NCBI GenBank assembly: GCA_025345505.1
Contig: JANVCC010000261.1
Location: 5,514,739 to 5,578,738, forward strand
Length of the DNA stretch: 64,000 nt
Origin: Todiramphus chloris collaris
Taxonomy: Eukaryota; Chordata; Aves; Coraciiformes; Alcedinidae
Direction of reading: 5' to 3'
The notes below the pieces were generated by a model. It did no database searches and was not told the origin of the DNA. It saw only the letters and a program-made list of their open reading frames with translations. How positions within the stretch are numbered: position 1 is the stretch's first letter; each line of letters begins with the position of its first letter. Shown piece after piece: positions 1 to 12,705 of this stretch. Made by a program: the position numbers and the translations under genes.

Positions 1-791
1 AAAACCACATTGCACTATCTTAAAATGGACATATATTTGCTGGTTGCCCACAGTAACAGGATTTCATGGTTAATGCCACAACTTCTCTTCTGAAAGGAAC
101 TGAGAAGAAAATGAGGTAGTATCTGTAGAAAAAGTAGTCATAAGATACCATGGGAAGTGACAGCCATACAGCAGAATGATTTAGGAGAACGGGGACTCTT
201 TTTTAATTACAAGGATAGAGGTTTGTTGGTGAGATTGCCCAAGAACCAAATATTTATTACACAAAAAAATATGAGAATCGATTGTCCAAAATTATTTTTT
301 TAAATGCTTGCTAATTATTCATTCACTGGCTGGAGGCTTCAGGGAGATTCAGTTCTTAAGACTGTGCAAGACTTGACAGCATTTGATTTTCCACAAGAGA
401 TCAGTGGAAATCAATATTAAGATGACACTGTAATAGACATTTATATAACCATACAACTTTATGCTGCTCTGGAGGGCTGGAGCACTTCACTTTTCCTAGC
501 AGTTAAATTTTTTGCTAATCAATAAACACTCATGCCTAATATTGTGAGGCTTTAACATTCACATGAACATATTTCAGAGTTTTGCAAACTCACAATTGAA
601 AACATTTTGCTTTCTGTTTCAGCTGCAGGTCTTTTTTTTGGTTTCCACCTTGCATCACCAGAACTGCTAAAGCTCTAAGTACTTGATTATTTTTATTATT
701 GTAATCATGACCTTTTTTCCTATTCCCTAGTGATTTTTTTTTTTTTATTTGTGCTTAGAGTGATTAGAATTTATTAGGCTATGAAAGCCTA

Positions 792-831
792 ATATGAAAG
801 AATATCAGTACATATGAAAGAATATCAGTAC
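792..831. repeat. 20-bp direct tandem duplication
   Basis: The unit ATATGAAAGAATATCAGTAC occurs twice back to back (792-811 and 812-831) with no mismatch. It lies inside the intron and has no evident function; replication slippage is the simplest origin. Confidence 0.9.
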
Positions 832-1271
832 ACTCAGAATAGGCTAACTTCCATTTGCATCACTGCTCATAAAAATAAATTAGTTGAAATATGCTGCCAC
901 ACTAGTGATTAAAACAGTTAGCCTATTTGCCCTCCTGGCCATATTAACAATGTTCAGTGATTGCAGCAGTTAAAAATAAACGCAGAAAAGGGCATTTCTG
1001 AATAATCAGGAACTAGTATTGCAAAGTCAATGGCTTAATTTCAGCAAATTGGATCTAAAACCTGGCTGATGTCATCATGGACAGAATTAAAAGGGTCAAA
1101 ATGCTGAGCCTATATATAACTAAATGTATAGATCCTTGTGTCAGAAAATAATAATATAAAAAAAACCCTTTCAACTGGAATTTACATTCTTACATAGCAG
1201 AATGATACACATAAAATTGTTTGCTTAGTTGGTGCATCTTTTTTTATCTTTTACTTGGTCATTAACAAAGA

Positions 1272-1297
1272 TCTCTCTCTCTCTCTTTATATATATC
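1272..1297. repeat. TC/TA microsatellite
   Basis: A short TC dinucleotide run (about seven units) is followed by a TA-rich run. It is a simple repeat within intron 11. Confidence 0.7.
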
Positions 1298-1808
1298 AAT
1301 TAGACACTTCTCTCTGATAGTCAGGTCTCTGTTTCCAATTAATTCTACAGGGAAATCTTACACTTCAGCCTACCCCAAGCCTTGGGCTTGCAAAGGGATC
1401 TCCAACTATTCAGACTGTAGGTTCTCTTGTTGTATTAAGGCACTGGTTGGTTTTCCTAATACTGGTTATGGTAACATGTATTATTCCTGCTTGCTGGGGA
1501 AGTCATCCACAGGAGAACAAGGGGATAATACAGCTGGGCAGCCAGAAGAACAAGTAGCACTGTGTCAATAATGGGGAAGCTCTTGAGTTATTTGTAGCAA
1601 AGACCCTGACTGAATAAGTCTAGGTACAGTTTTATCAGAAGTAATTTGGCATGGTAGGAATGTAACAGTAAAGTGAAATCACCAGCACTAACAGCCCTCA
1701 ACCCTCCACACAAAATACACCATGCACTCACTGCGTCTGTGTGCAGTCAGTAGGAGGGAGACAATAAACCTTTAGTTTCCTAGTCAGCCTGTTTATTCAT
1801 TACTTTAC

Positions 1809-3759
1809 CTTAAGGGGTGGAACTCGGGGTTCTTCTCTGGGTGGCTGATCTTTATCGGATGGGCTCGTTGATGAAGCACTACGGTTTGGCTGATCATCAT
1901 CTATTCTAGCTCTCTTCTCTTTGCAGATGCCAAAACTGTGCTGTTCTGCCGTTTTCCTCTTTGGGATCTCTGTGTCCCTACTTTCATTCCTCACTTCAGG
2001 TGATTTTGTGGGTTCTAATGACTTGGAAGAATGTGAACTCTCTAGTCGGCTTTGGGTGCTGCCTGTTAGCTTGTGAGATTTACTTCTGCAGACTTCAGAG
2101 AATGGAGCTTTCTCTAGAGATGAGGTATATAGTTTATCATGTGGCTTTGATGGAAGCAATTCGATATTTTTGCCAACTGATCCTTCTGATAGGATAGCTA
2201 CCTCTGATGGCAAGAGTGCACCTTTCTTGTCACCTCTTGGCTGAACACTGTGATTTTTAACTTTGATCACCTCTGGAAGAGAATGTTCTGGGATGGCTGC
2301 AATGTAGGATTTCTCAATTTCAGAATGTGACTTACATGGCTGATGACTGAGGTTTTTGCTTTGGGGCTCTTCCAATACTGAAGTATCAGATATAATTGTT
2401 AGTGGACCAACTTTCATGTTTTCAGGGGCACTCTGAAGCTGCTTTGTCTGAATAAGATTCTCTTCTTGAACCACCTTAGGAATGACAGAGCTTTCTTCTT
2501 TCAAAGCAGGAAGGGAATCTTCCAACAAGCATGGTGATTTCCTTTGCTGCAGAATAAGTCTTTCATTGCTTGGGGAATTAGAAACTGGAGAGATCTCTGA
2601 TGGAAGAGGCAAATTATTTGCTACGGATGTTTCAGAAGTTAGAAGAACAGAAGATACTGAAGATGTTTCTGATGTTAAAGGCAAATCAGACATTGGAGAT
2701 GTTTCTGATGTTAATGGTAAATTAGAAGCTGGTGATGCCTCTGATGTTAAAGGTAAATTTGACATCAGAGATGCTTCTGAGGTTACAGGTGAGGTCGACA
2801 TTGGAGAGATTTCTGACATTAAAGGTGTATGCAAGTTTTCATCACTGGCCTTTTGCTGAATGTCACCTTCAATGTTTTCAGTACTGGACACTTCAGATGA
2901 GCAAGCTGTTTCAAGAGATGCTGGAGTACAGGGTTCCTCTGAAGTTGACTGAGTATCTCCTCCAGGAGAGGCAATACAAACACATGGTCCTTCTGGGCTT
3001 CCAGAGGAAAAGGAAGTTTCAGAAACACAAGCATTCTCAGATAACTGTTCTTCAGGGTCACTTTGAAGCTCCATATCCACCGCAATGCCTCCACCAGTGA
3101 ACAAAGAGCCTTCCAGAGCAGCATTCTGCATTTCTGGTGCACTTGGCTCTTTTGCAGGCTCAGAATCCTTCTCTGCTGTATCACTGACAGAGTTTGTGGA
3201 TGAAGCTGATCGTGCTGGTGATACACAATCCTCCAGCTGATCTATCACAACTGACATCTCCTCCTGAGGGCATTCTGACTTCAACTCCTCTTTAATTTCA
3301 ATGTGAGATACAGTATCAGTTACATCATTCATCATGACACAGGACTCAGTGCTGTCTGCAAGCTGTACTGCCTCTGTTTCTTCATTTGTGCCAGCTGGAC
3401 TCACTGACTCCTCAGAAAACTCATGTTCTGTTTTATGGTTCTCCTCTTGGCACTCACAAATACTTGTCTCAACCTCTTCAGCAATCTCCTCCTGAATGAT
3501 TGATTCTTCAGGTATCAGTATATCCTCCGAGTCTGCTGTTAGATCCTTGACAGGAACCTGTTCCATACTAGAAAGAGATGGGCAATAATCTCTCTCCGGT
3601 AAAGCTGGAATTTTAGTGCCTTTCTCTTCTTGGTCCTCGAAGGTTGCTTGCTTAGAAGGACCAGGTGTGCCAGAAGATCCACACAAAGAACTGCTATCAT
3701 TTTCGTCACTGTTCTGCACTGCAGTGAGTTTCATTGATTCCCCTCTTGACATTCCCAAT
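1809..3759 (-). CDS. ASXL3: ASXL3 exon 11: disordered middle region of the ASXL3 protein
   Basis: This 1951-bp exon supplies the last base of a Lys codon and then 650 whole codons, ending in phase 0 at PPLK before a GTAAAG donor. The acceptor is TTTATTTAG. It starts [12 protein letters not shown], continuing the exon before it. Landmarks that match my recollection of human ASXL3 are an acidic stretch [20 protein letters not shown], the segment [16 protein letters not shown], a run of seven 12-residue Ser-rich units (2568-2819), a basic cluster with [20 protein letters not shown], and the ending [12 protein letters not shown]. These points separate ASXL3 from its paralogues ASXL1 and ASXL2. 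The protein is a nuclear scaffold that partners the deubiquitinase BAP1, which acts on histone H2A. This region is low-complexity with no catalytic fold visible. In people, truncating variants in exons 11 and 12 cause Bainbridge-Ropers syndrome. No stop or frameshift interrupts it. Confidence 0.95.
2568..2819 (-). repeat. ASXL3: Seven 36-bp (12-residue) Ser/Thr-rich units within ASXL3 exon 11
   Basis: The protein reads as consecutive 12-residue units beginning [12 protein letters not shown], followed by units such as [12 protein letters not shown] and [12 protein letters not shown], and ending near [11 protein letters not shown]. The approximate consensus is T-S-E-x-S-P-x-S-N-L-P-L. The DNA shows the same 36-bp period. 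The first and last units are the most diverged. Confidence 0.88.
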
Positions 3760-5881
3760 CTAAATAAAAACACACAAATAAAAAAGGTCTTTTCATCACA
3801 GACATGATAAAGGAGTAGGATTGTCTTTCTTGCCCACATCATTTATGTACAGAAAAGACATATTTTCTCGTTCAAAATAGTGTTCTGCTTAAAAAAGACA
3901 CATGGTGATAATCTATGCATTTATTCTCAGGGATGAATTGTGAAGGAAACATTCCTACATATGCTTCTCTCGTGAAATTTTTCTTATCTTTGGTCCTGAA
4001 AATACTAGTTTTAAAAAAGTTTTATTGCTTCAACAGAATTAAAAAAAAAACAACAAAACCACAACAAATCAAACCAAACTAAAAGCCAAGGGCTAATAAA
4101 AAAATGGGTTACTGTAAAAAATGTATGCACTCTTGATATCCTCATTTCCTTCTAAGGACAGTGGGAATACAGGTGTTCAGCATCTTTAATAAGATTTTCC
4201 AAGCAGGCTTCATGCATCAGCAATTCCATAATAGTAGAAAATACACAAAAGCTTGGTTGGAGGCCTCAGAAGAAATTTCATGGTCTGAAGGATCTTCTAA
4301 TCTAATTAATAGAAGTTTGATCTCTGTTCTCATTTTAATCAGAAAACAAAGAATAATATGGAAATAAGCAAGCACAAAAGATATTCACAAATTATGGAAG
4401 CAAGATAATTTGTCAATGTGCAGCCAGAGGATACAGAGATCACAAAGACCCCTGTATACGGAATTACAGAATAAACATAAAAAAGCCCCAAATCTGTGGT
4501 TGCCCATTTTAAAAACACTGAACAGATGCATCACAGTGATAGCTGTAAATGCAAAAAACCCCAACCAAAACAAGAAAACAGGCTGGAATTGGTACCCCAA
4601 AAAGCACTCTCAGGGTAATTACTAACAGTGCCTAGTACCATGCACTCAGTATGCACAAAGCCTTCCTATGTCATCAGTACAATGAGGAGGGAGAGAGCAA
4701 CTCAGAACAGCAAACCTACATCTCCCATGCTGAATGAGTTTCAGAAAATGTGTCTTCTATATAGACTAGAGGTTCCCTGGACAGTCTAAGCTTAGGCTGT
4801 AAGTTTTGGTGTGACTAATGTTTAGTTTACCTAGGTTTAGGCGAGTAACTTTCTTCCTGGAAAATTCCTTGTGTAAATGAGCAAAAGTTATCTCAGGAAA
4901 ATGAGGAGGGGAAAGAAATCCACTGTGTTACTGAATCAGTGGTCTATTTTCTCTAGCTGGCTTACGTATCACAAAAAGATATTGCCTGATAGTTATTATC
5001 ATGGAATGAAAATCAGACAGGAATGAAAGACAGAATAAAGGCGAATGCAACTGTCAGATGGACACTACACAAAGACACACATTCTAGTAACATACTGAAG
5101 AGGAAGAAATGTAAGAAAAAGAAGACAATGCAGGATTAAGGTCAGCAGAAGACACTTAAGTTTTTGGGGTTTTTTTTTCCCTAATATTGGAAATACTACA
5201 GTCCTGAGGAAGATATTGCAGTGAAGAATAAGGCTTTCAAAAGGAGGAGGCTCAAGATCAGCATGTTTAAGGAAATCTCAGATTGCAAGATAAACAGCTG
5301 ATCTGTCTTCTTCCTTACAGAAAAAGACACCAAAGTTTGCAAAACAGCACAGAAATATGAGGACAGCAGTAACAAGCCATCAGTGAAAGTGCTAAGTACA
5401 GAATTCAACTGGTAAAGGGCAGTCAGTCATCAAATAAAAAACCCCAAACACCTACTCAAGGATATATGGATGCTGATATCTTAGTGCTGTGCTAAGCAGT
5501 ACTCGGGAAAACAAAAAAGAAATAAACTAATGAAGGATTAAATCAGCAATAAAATTTAGAGGGTGTCCTCTCAGAATTAAGGCTTTTCTTTAGTGAGCTG
5601 GCAGAACTATCGTGACATGTACTGAGTGGGAAAAGCAGCAACATATTGAGACAATAGAGTACAACCTTTGGCATTCTGGGGCAATGTGCCAGAAGAATGT
5701 GGATTTCTGGAGACATGCATCTGCTGATCCCAGATAAATGATTGGCAGAATGAAGATTTTGCTTTTTAAAGGAAGTCAGAGAGAGGAAAAATGAACAACC
5801 GTGAGGAAGTGGCAAGAGAACATAAACGGATGGAAGTGAACTGCAGCTGACAGTCCCATGATAAACAGCCTGGGTACAGAT

Positions 5882-6803
5882 CACAGAATCACAGAGTGTT
5901 AGGGGTTGAAAGGGACCTTGGAGATCTTCGAGTTCAACCCCCCTGCCAGGGCAGGATCATATAATCTACCCTACAACCCAATCTACCCTACAACCCAATC
6001 TACCCTAACACAGGTCACTCAGGAACGCATCCAGGCGAGTTTTGAAAATCTCCAGAGAAGGAGACTCCACAACCTCTCCGGGCAGCCTGTTCCAGTGCTC
6101 TGTGACCCTTACTGTAAAGAAGTTCCCCCTCATGTTAAGGTGGAACCTCCTGTGCTCCAGCTTATATCCATTCCCCCTAGTCCTATCACAAGGCACGAGT
6201 GAGAAGAGGCTGTCCCTTTCCTCTTGACACTTAGCCCTCATATATTTATAAACATTTATCAAATCCCCTCTCAGTCTTCTCTTTTCCAGGCTAAGGAGCC
6301 CCAGGTGTCTCAGCCTCTCCTCATAAGGCATGTGCTCCAGTCCCTTCATCATCCCTGTAGCCCTCCGTTGGACTCTCTCAAGCAGATCCCTGTCTCTCTT
6401 GAACTGGGGAGCCCAGAACTGGACACAGTATTCCAGGTGAGGTCTCACCAGTGCAGAGTAGAGGGGGAGGAGAACCTCCCTCGATCTGCTGGACAGGCTC
6501 CTCTTGATACACCCCAGGATACCACTGGCCTTCCTGGCCACAAGGGCACATTGCTGCTCCATGGAGAACTTGTTGTCCACCAGGACTCCCAAGTCTTTCT
6601 CCACAAGACTGCTCTCCAGCAGATCACCTCCCAGTCTGTACTGGTGTAATTTATTACTCTTACCTAGATGCAGGACTCTACGTTTATCCTTGTTAAACCT
6701 CATTTGGTTCTGCTCTGCCCAGTTCTCCAACCTGTCCAGGTCTTGCTGGATGGTTGCACAGCTTTGCACACTAAAGCCTTCGCCTGCCATGAGCCAGGGA
6801 GTG
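5882..6803 (-). mobile_element. CR1 LINE, 5'-truncated, with open RT C-terminal frame
   Basis: The minus strand encodes 261 codons without a stop (6790 down to 6005). They include [53 protein letters not shown] and a closing [19 protein letters not shown]. These are typical of the end of CR1-type LINE reverse transcriptase ORF2. The element ends at its 3' side (5882-5897) with two octamer units of the CR1 ATTCTGTG type. The endonuclease and catalytic RT part are missing, so it cannot move by itself. A 17-bp unit is duplicated in its 3' UTR near 5962-6006. It lies in the same orientation as ASXL3. Confidence 0.95.
5962..6006. repeat. 17-bp tandem repeat in CR1 3' UTR
   Basis: The unit AATCTACCCTACAACCC occurs about two and a half times inside the 3' UTR of the CR1 fragment. 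Confidence 0.8.
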
Positions 6804-9021
6804 TGTGAAAATGTTTACAGAGATTCTGCACCAGTTAATGGTCCTTCTCTAAGTATAAGGTGAAACTTTAATTTACTTATGGAATATTAAAAGATGAAAC
6901 TAGCTGAAGTCAGAGCAAAAATACCACACTGACTGTAAAGGGAGCTACTCAGACTGCATGAGAGATCCATTCTGCATGTGAGAAATAGCTCAGGAAGCTT
7001 TCAAAATTTGCTCCTTCAGTTGAAACAACACAGCTGAAAGGAGACAAAGCCCAATCATACTCAAAGCAAGTTTAAAAATCAAAGTGAAAAAAGGTGAGAG
7101 AACTTACACAAGGTAGAAACTATAGCAAAAGTTATCATTCAGCCAGCAAATAATGAGAAAAAGTACTTCTATCTGGCCAAGCAGCAAAGGAGTAGAACTT
7201 GCCTACATAAGATCTGGGAAAAAGAATGCAGGTGAAACAGCACAAGCTGGGGAAAGGGCAGGGGCGACCAGATTCAGCACTGCAGTCAAAATGGAAATTC
7301 TGTGCAGGATGACATTATGCATAACAATGTTGATGTCAGGAACCTATCAACCCCAATGACATGTATCACTGCAGACTGAGTAATTATCTGCCAGCCATTA
7401 TAGTGTCCAGCATTCAGCTAACACGGCAGGACTGCTGACACTGTAAAATTATGAGTATCATTCTCTGTGCGAGTGACAGTCATTTCTGACTTCAGATAGA
7501 GCAAGGTGCTCATCCTTTGCTGGTACTACACTTTTACTTCTCCTGGAAGGCCCTATGTCAATACCTGACATAGTCCTTTCCTTCATGAAAGGTTGGTAAC
7601 TGACTCTTCTCTTCACGTGCATAATGAAAAGTCATTATGTGCCTTATCTAAAAACCTAAATAATAGGTTTTGATACTAAAGGGATCAACACCTGGACTAC
7701 ACTGAGGTCTCAGAGCTGTTAAGTATGAAATTAAGCACTTGACAATAAGAAAGTCTGCCATCGTAAGACTCTAGAATTTCCATTATATGGAAAAATAAAG
7801 TGGTGTAGAAATAGTATTCACACTGGGAGAAAGCACCTGCAAAGATGTGTAAAATAAAATATTAAAATGGATCTGTCCATTTGCGCCTCATTTTCACTCC
7901 GTTTCCCAGTGGTCCAAGGCAGTGGATTATAAGAAGTAGCACTGTTATTGCAGAAACACTTTAGTTAATGCCTTAATCTTTAAATTAATCACTTATATGA
8001 AGGATTCCCCAAGCCCTGACTTCCTAAGTGAAAAAAAAACCTAAGAACACAACTAAAACATCTCATGTGATAAGGGTTCCCATGAGACATTTTTGTCTGC
8101 TAAACATTATGCATAAACTCCATTAAAACATACATAAAAATAATACAGAAAAAAAGGTCAGTAACTTTTAAAGATTACATTATACTTTAAAATAATGAAT
8201 ACTTTTAATAGGTAATATTTTTAAAAACAGAGATGTAATTCTGTACTGATGGATTGGCTTTTTAAAAGGAAGACTTTTGAAATATAAAAGGATGTGAATC
8301 TCCTTAATTTCTGACTTTTTAAAAACCTGAATATAAGAAGTGCATCTTCAGCTGCTGCAGAATGCCATCTCTGGGTCATCATCAATAAAACTGTGCTGAT
8401 TCACCCCAGTTGTGCACCTGGAATACTATCTACTTTACTTTAGTCATTAAAGGTATTTACTTATTATTTGCATCTCACTTGTAAAATTAGAGTGGTCATT
8501 GTCCCTCCCATTTGTCTCCAGCCAGTATTTATTCTATGTTGTGTATTCTACTCCAGCAAAGGGCCACGTCAGTCAAACAATACAAAACACTGTTTGATTT
8601 TAGAAACTTTGTAACTAGCTTAGAAGAAAACCACCAAACCCAAACATACTACAGAAATATCTCTACTGGTCTCCTAGTCTGTAGAAGCCGTATTTATATT
8701 TGCAGGAAGGGAGAATTACCCTAATGTTATCTTTTAGAAGATAATTAGAAAATACTCACATGCTTGAGCCTTGTGTCTTAAGCTTTCCGTGGAATGAATT
8801 TTTATGGATGAGTTATGAACCTTTAAAAATGCAATTGTAATGCAAGGGCAGACACGCTGCTATAACTCTACCCACAACTTCTTATAGTGGGGAATGACCG
8901 CCTTTGATAGCTGCTTTATTAAGTTTTACAGCACATGACTGTGCTATGTGAAGCAGAGAATTATATTTTCATTTACTCCTAAAAGAAAATATAAAAATGC
9001 TTTTATTTGCTTCAGTACTTA

Positions 9022-9712
<691 letters not shown>

Positions 9713-12204
9713 CTAGAAAATAAGCCGATGGCAGCAGAAGATAGTGTCAGAAATAGCATCAGCTAAGATTACAGAAAACCAGAGTTCCAATTAAGGGAAA
9801 TGGGAAGGGACAGGGAGTGGGAACAACAAAGAAAATTACCTGCTACTACTAAACCATCATTTTCATTACAGTCGTTACTGTAAATGCAAGCAGGCTCAGC
9901 CAGCATCAGCGTGCCCTTGCCAGTCATCAGTATTACTGATGATAACTCAGTTTACAACTGACTGATGTGTTTTAATCACAGCCCTCTATCTTGAACCTAT
10001 GTCTAGAGCTATGGTACACAATCAAAAATCAAGATCGTTATTGTACTTGTGCATCTGCCTGGAATACAGTACCAAACAAGGTAATTAAATGTAATTAACA
10101 TAGTAACGTTGCTGTTTCTAAATAAAGCTAACACTTGTTGTTAGCTAATATGCTGTACTGGCAGAATAGTGGATGACAGGCAACCTTAACAAAATACCTG
10201 GTGTAAACTCAGCACTAAAACAAAAGCCCACTACAAATATAATTTTTTTTCTGCTCTGTTAAATTTGGAAGGACTAAGAGGTCTTCCTCCTACAATATTA
10301 GCTAACAACTTCTACTGCAATCTTTTCTTAACTCACCCAGAGAATGCATTTTCACCTAAGACAAAAAGTTAAAATGGAAACTGGAAATGTTGAAGCCAAC
10401 GGGTGCATTCACTTCTCTACGCTCTGATGACAGAGATAGCACCATCAACCACTAGGTCTAAATTAGAATTTGAAGAAACATGCCAATAAAGCAGTTCTTA
10501 AATACACTATTAATTTTTATGGTATTTAAAAAATGCTGTCCAACAGAGACAGTGTGTTAATGAGCTGGAACAACAAACATTTGTTGGAAAGTTTATGTTT
10601 TATTCTGTTGAGCTTTAAATTTCTGCTTTTCTGATTAAGCACAACAGTAGAATTGTTTCCTAATTAATACTTCTGTGCAGAATTCACAATGGCTTTTACA
10701 AGTTTCCCTTATTGTTACAACCAAACAAAAAATCCACCCAACCCCAAAACATATCTGCTACAACCCAACATCTGTTTGCATTACAAAGCAAATGTTAAAC
10801 GCTCTTATCAAAAGGAACTGAGTAGTCATTCTATGAACAGCTACTTCCATTCTTTTCCTCCTAGTTCCACTAAAAATTCTCTTCTGACTATAAAGCAGGG
10901 ATTATTTTTGCAGCTCCACCTGAAGATGCACGCTGGTGGTTTACTGGGGATACAGCAAATGATGCAGAAGTGTGTGCTGGTTGGTTATCTGACCTTGACT
11001 AAAGTGTTCAAAGAAAAGGAATTAGCAAAGCTGCAATTTCTATCTCTATTTCAAATGACTCAGAATTCCCCTCATGTATTTACAAAGCTGTTGATTCACT
11101 GTATACAGTTCCTGTTTGGGATACCCTATTTCTCACGTGAAAGCTTTTGTGTGAATGTCACACCATTTGACCATAATGCCTCTCAATACAGTACCAAACA
11201 AAAAAGAAGCAAGAGAAGTGAAGAGTCATCCAAATGAAGCGTTCAGTACCACTCAAGTAGTTATACACTTCCTACAAACTTCCTCCATTTTGACACTTTT
11301 ACATTAAAGCCTCCAAAATATTAAAAATTAAAAGCTTAGTAGCACTGAGATCACCGAGAGGAAAAACTAGATTTGAGTAATGTATGTGGAGAGACACCAA
11401 TGCCAGTTTGTAACATGGACCAGATGTGTTTCTCTGGTTCTGGGCACCAGCATCAAACTGTTCTGTGAGGAAGGTGCAGTGCACATGTAGCATCTGAAGA
11501 TATGGCAGCCTTAGTGACCTGGCTTTCTGAAGGCAAAGAGAGAGCTGGCCAGGCAATATGTTGGTCCTGGCTCATTTTACTCTTGATAATCATAGACCAA
11601 AAGTTCACAGGTGACAGGAAAAACCAGTATCTGCATGTTCACCCAAAAATCTCATGTGCAGGGAAACTCTCTTCAAGAAACAGAACTGTTTGAGTCCAAA
11701 TACACAGAAATAAACATTAATGTAGGTCCTCTGCAGTATCACTCTGGAAGAGCATCTCTGTTTACACTAACAGCAAAGGAACCATAAAGAGGATCAGGCT
11801 CTCAATTAGAGTCTCCTAATTTGCTACCTAAGCTAGTCAGCACCAAACACCCCCTCACACCCTAAATCCAAAGAGCACATCAACAGATAAGTTTGTAGCC
11901 TACCAGCTTTCTTGCTCCACAAAATCCCCAAAGGATTAAAAATTGCTATAAACTCTCGTAAAAAGTGATAATAAACTTCAGAAGAGACCACAGCAACACA
12001 ATGCATATCTCAACATGCAAGAGCTTCTACCAATTGAACATCCTCTGAATGCAGAATACAGTGAACTGGGTGAGTGCTTTGGAACACACACTTTGGTGAC
12101 TGATTTTTGTGCTTTGATCCTATAAAATTCCACTGCTTTGTTCTGGTGACCACAAAGTCTGACGCATTAATTGCTCCTTCAAGACAGAGTGTCTTTATCA
12201 GCAA

Positions 12205-12705
12205 AAAACAAGTCTCACAGTGCTTAATACCAAGCTTGCTGCTGCTGAGCAGAGCTCACACCCAGTCAAGGACGTTTCTGTCTCTCACTCCAACCCACCA
12301 GCAAGCTGGCTGGGGGTGCAGAAGAAGCTGGGAGGGGACAAGGCTGGGATAACTGATCCAAACTGGCCAAAAGGATATTCCATAGCATAAGATGTCACGC
12401 TCAGCATATAATGCTGGGGAAAGAAGAAAGGTGAGGATGTTTGGAGTGATGGTGTTCATCGTCCCGCCATGTGTGATGGAGCCCTGCCTTCCTGGAGATG
12501 GCTGAACACCTGCCTGACCAAGGGAACTGGTGAATTCATTCCTTGTTTTGCTTGCACATGGAGCTTTTGTTTTACCTATTAAGGTGTCTATCTCAATCCA
12601 CGAGTTTTTTCACTTTTACCCTTCTGATTTTCCCCCATCCCACCGGAGGGATGTGAGCAAGCAGCTGTGGGGGGCTTAGTTGCTGGCTGGGGTTAAACCA
12701 CAACA
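12205..12705 (-). mobile_element. Endogenous retrovirus LTR, truncated, avian type
   Basis: Read on the minus strand, the sequence begins TGTTGTGGTTTAACCCCAGC at 12705. It then shows features I recognise from an LTR widespread in birds: a TGGGATGGGGGA segment, an ACTCGTGGATTGAGATA segment, GGAATATCCTTTTGGCCAGT and CCCTCCCAGCTTCTTCTGCA. The far end near 12205 loses resemblance before a terminal CA, so that edge is approximate. No internal retroviral genes are next to it, so it is a solo or truncated LTR. It is in the same orientation as ASXL3, and I see no AATAAA on that strand. I give no family name because I cannot search a repeat library. Confidence 0.8.

Larger units (their letters stand above)
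1..1808 (-). other. ASXL3: ASXL3 intron 11 (partial, 3' part off window)
   Basis: Non-coding AT-rich sequence downstream, in transcript sense, of the large exon. It starts at a GTAAAG donor (the GT is read from 1807-1808) and runs off the left edge, so the terminal exon is not visible. I see no coding exon, RNA gene or clear transposon here. It holds a 20-bp tandem duplication (792-831) and a short TC/TA-rich run near 1272-1297. Confidence 0.85.

Noticed and set aside
2482..2859. A plus-strand open frame with a repeated [12 protein letters not shown] pattern.
   Set aside because: It is the antisense shadow of the 36-bp repeat in ASXL3 exon 11. A period divisible by three keeps the opposite strand open as well.
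3760..3842. Extending the exon 11 frame upstream to an ATG at 3842.
   Set aside because: The sequence before 3759 is a polypyrimidine tract and AG acceptor. The in-frame ATG is intronic read-through, and exon 10 joins in phase at 3759.
10689..11237. A 182-codon plus-strand frame in intron 8.
   Set aside because: The composition is that of AT-rich intron DNA, with no domain, splice context or resemblance to a known protein.
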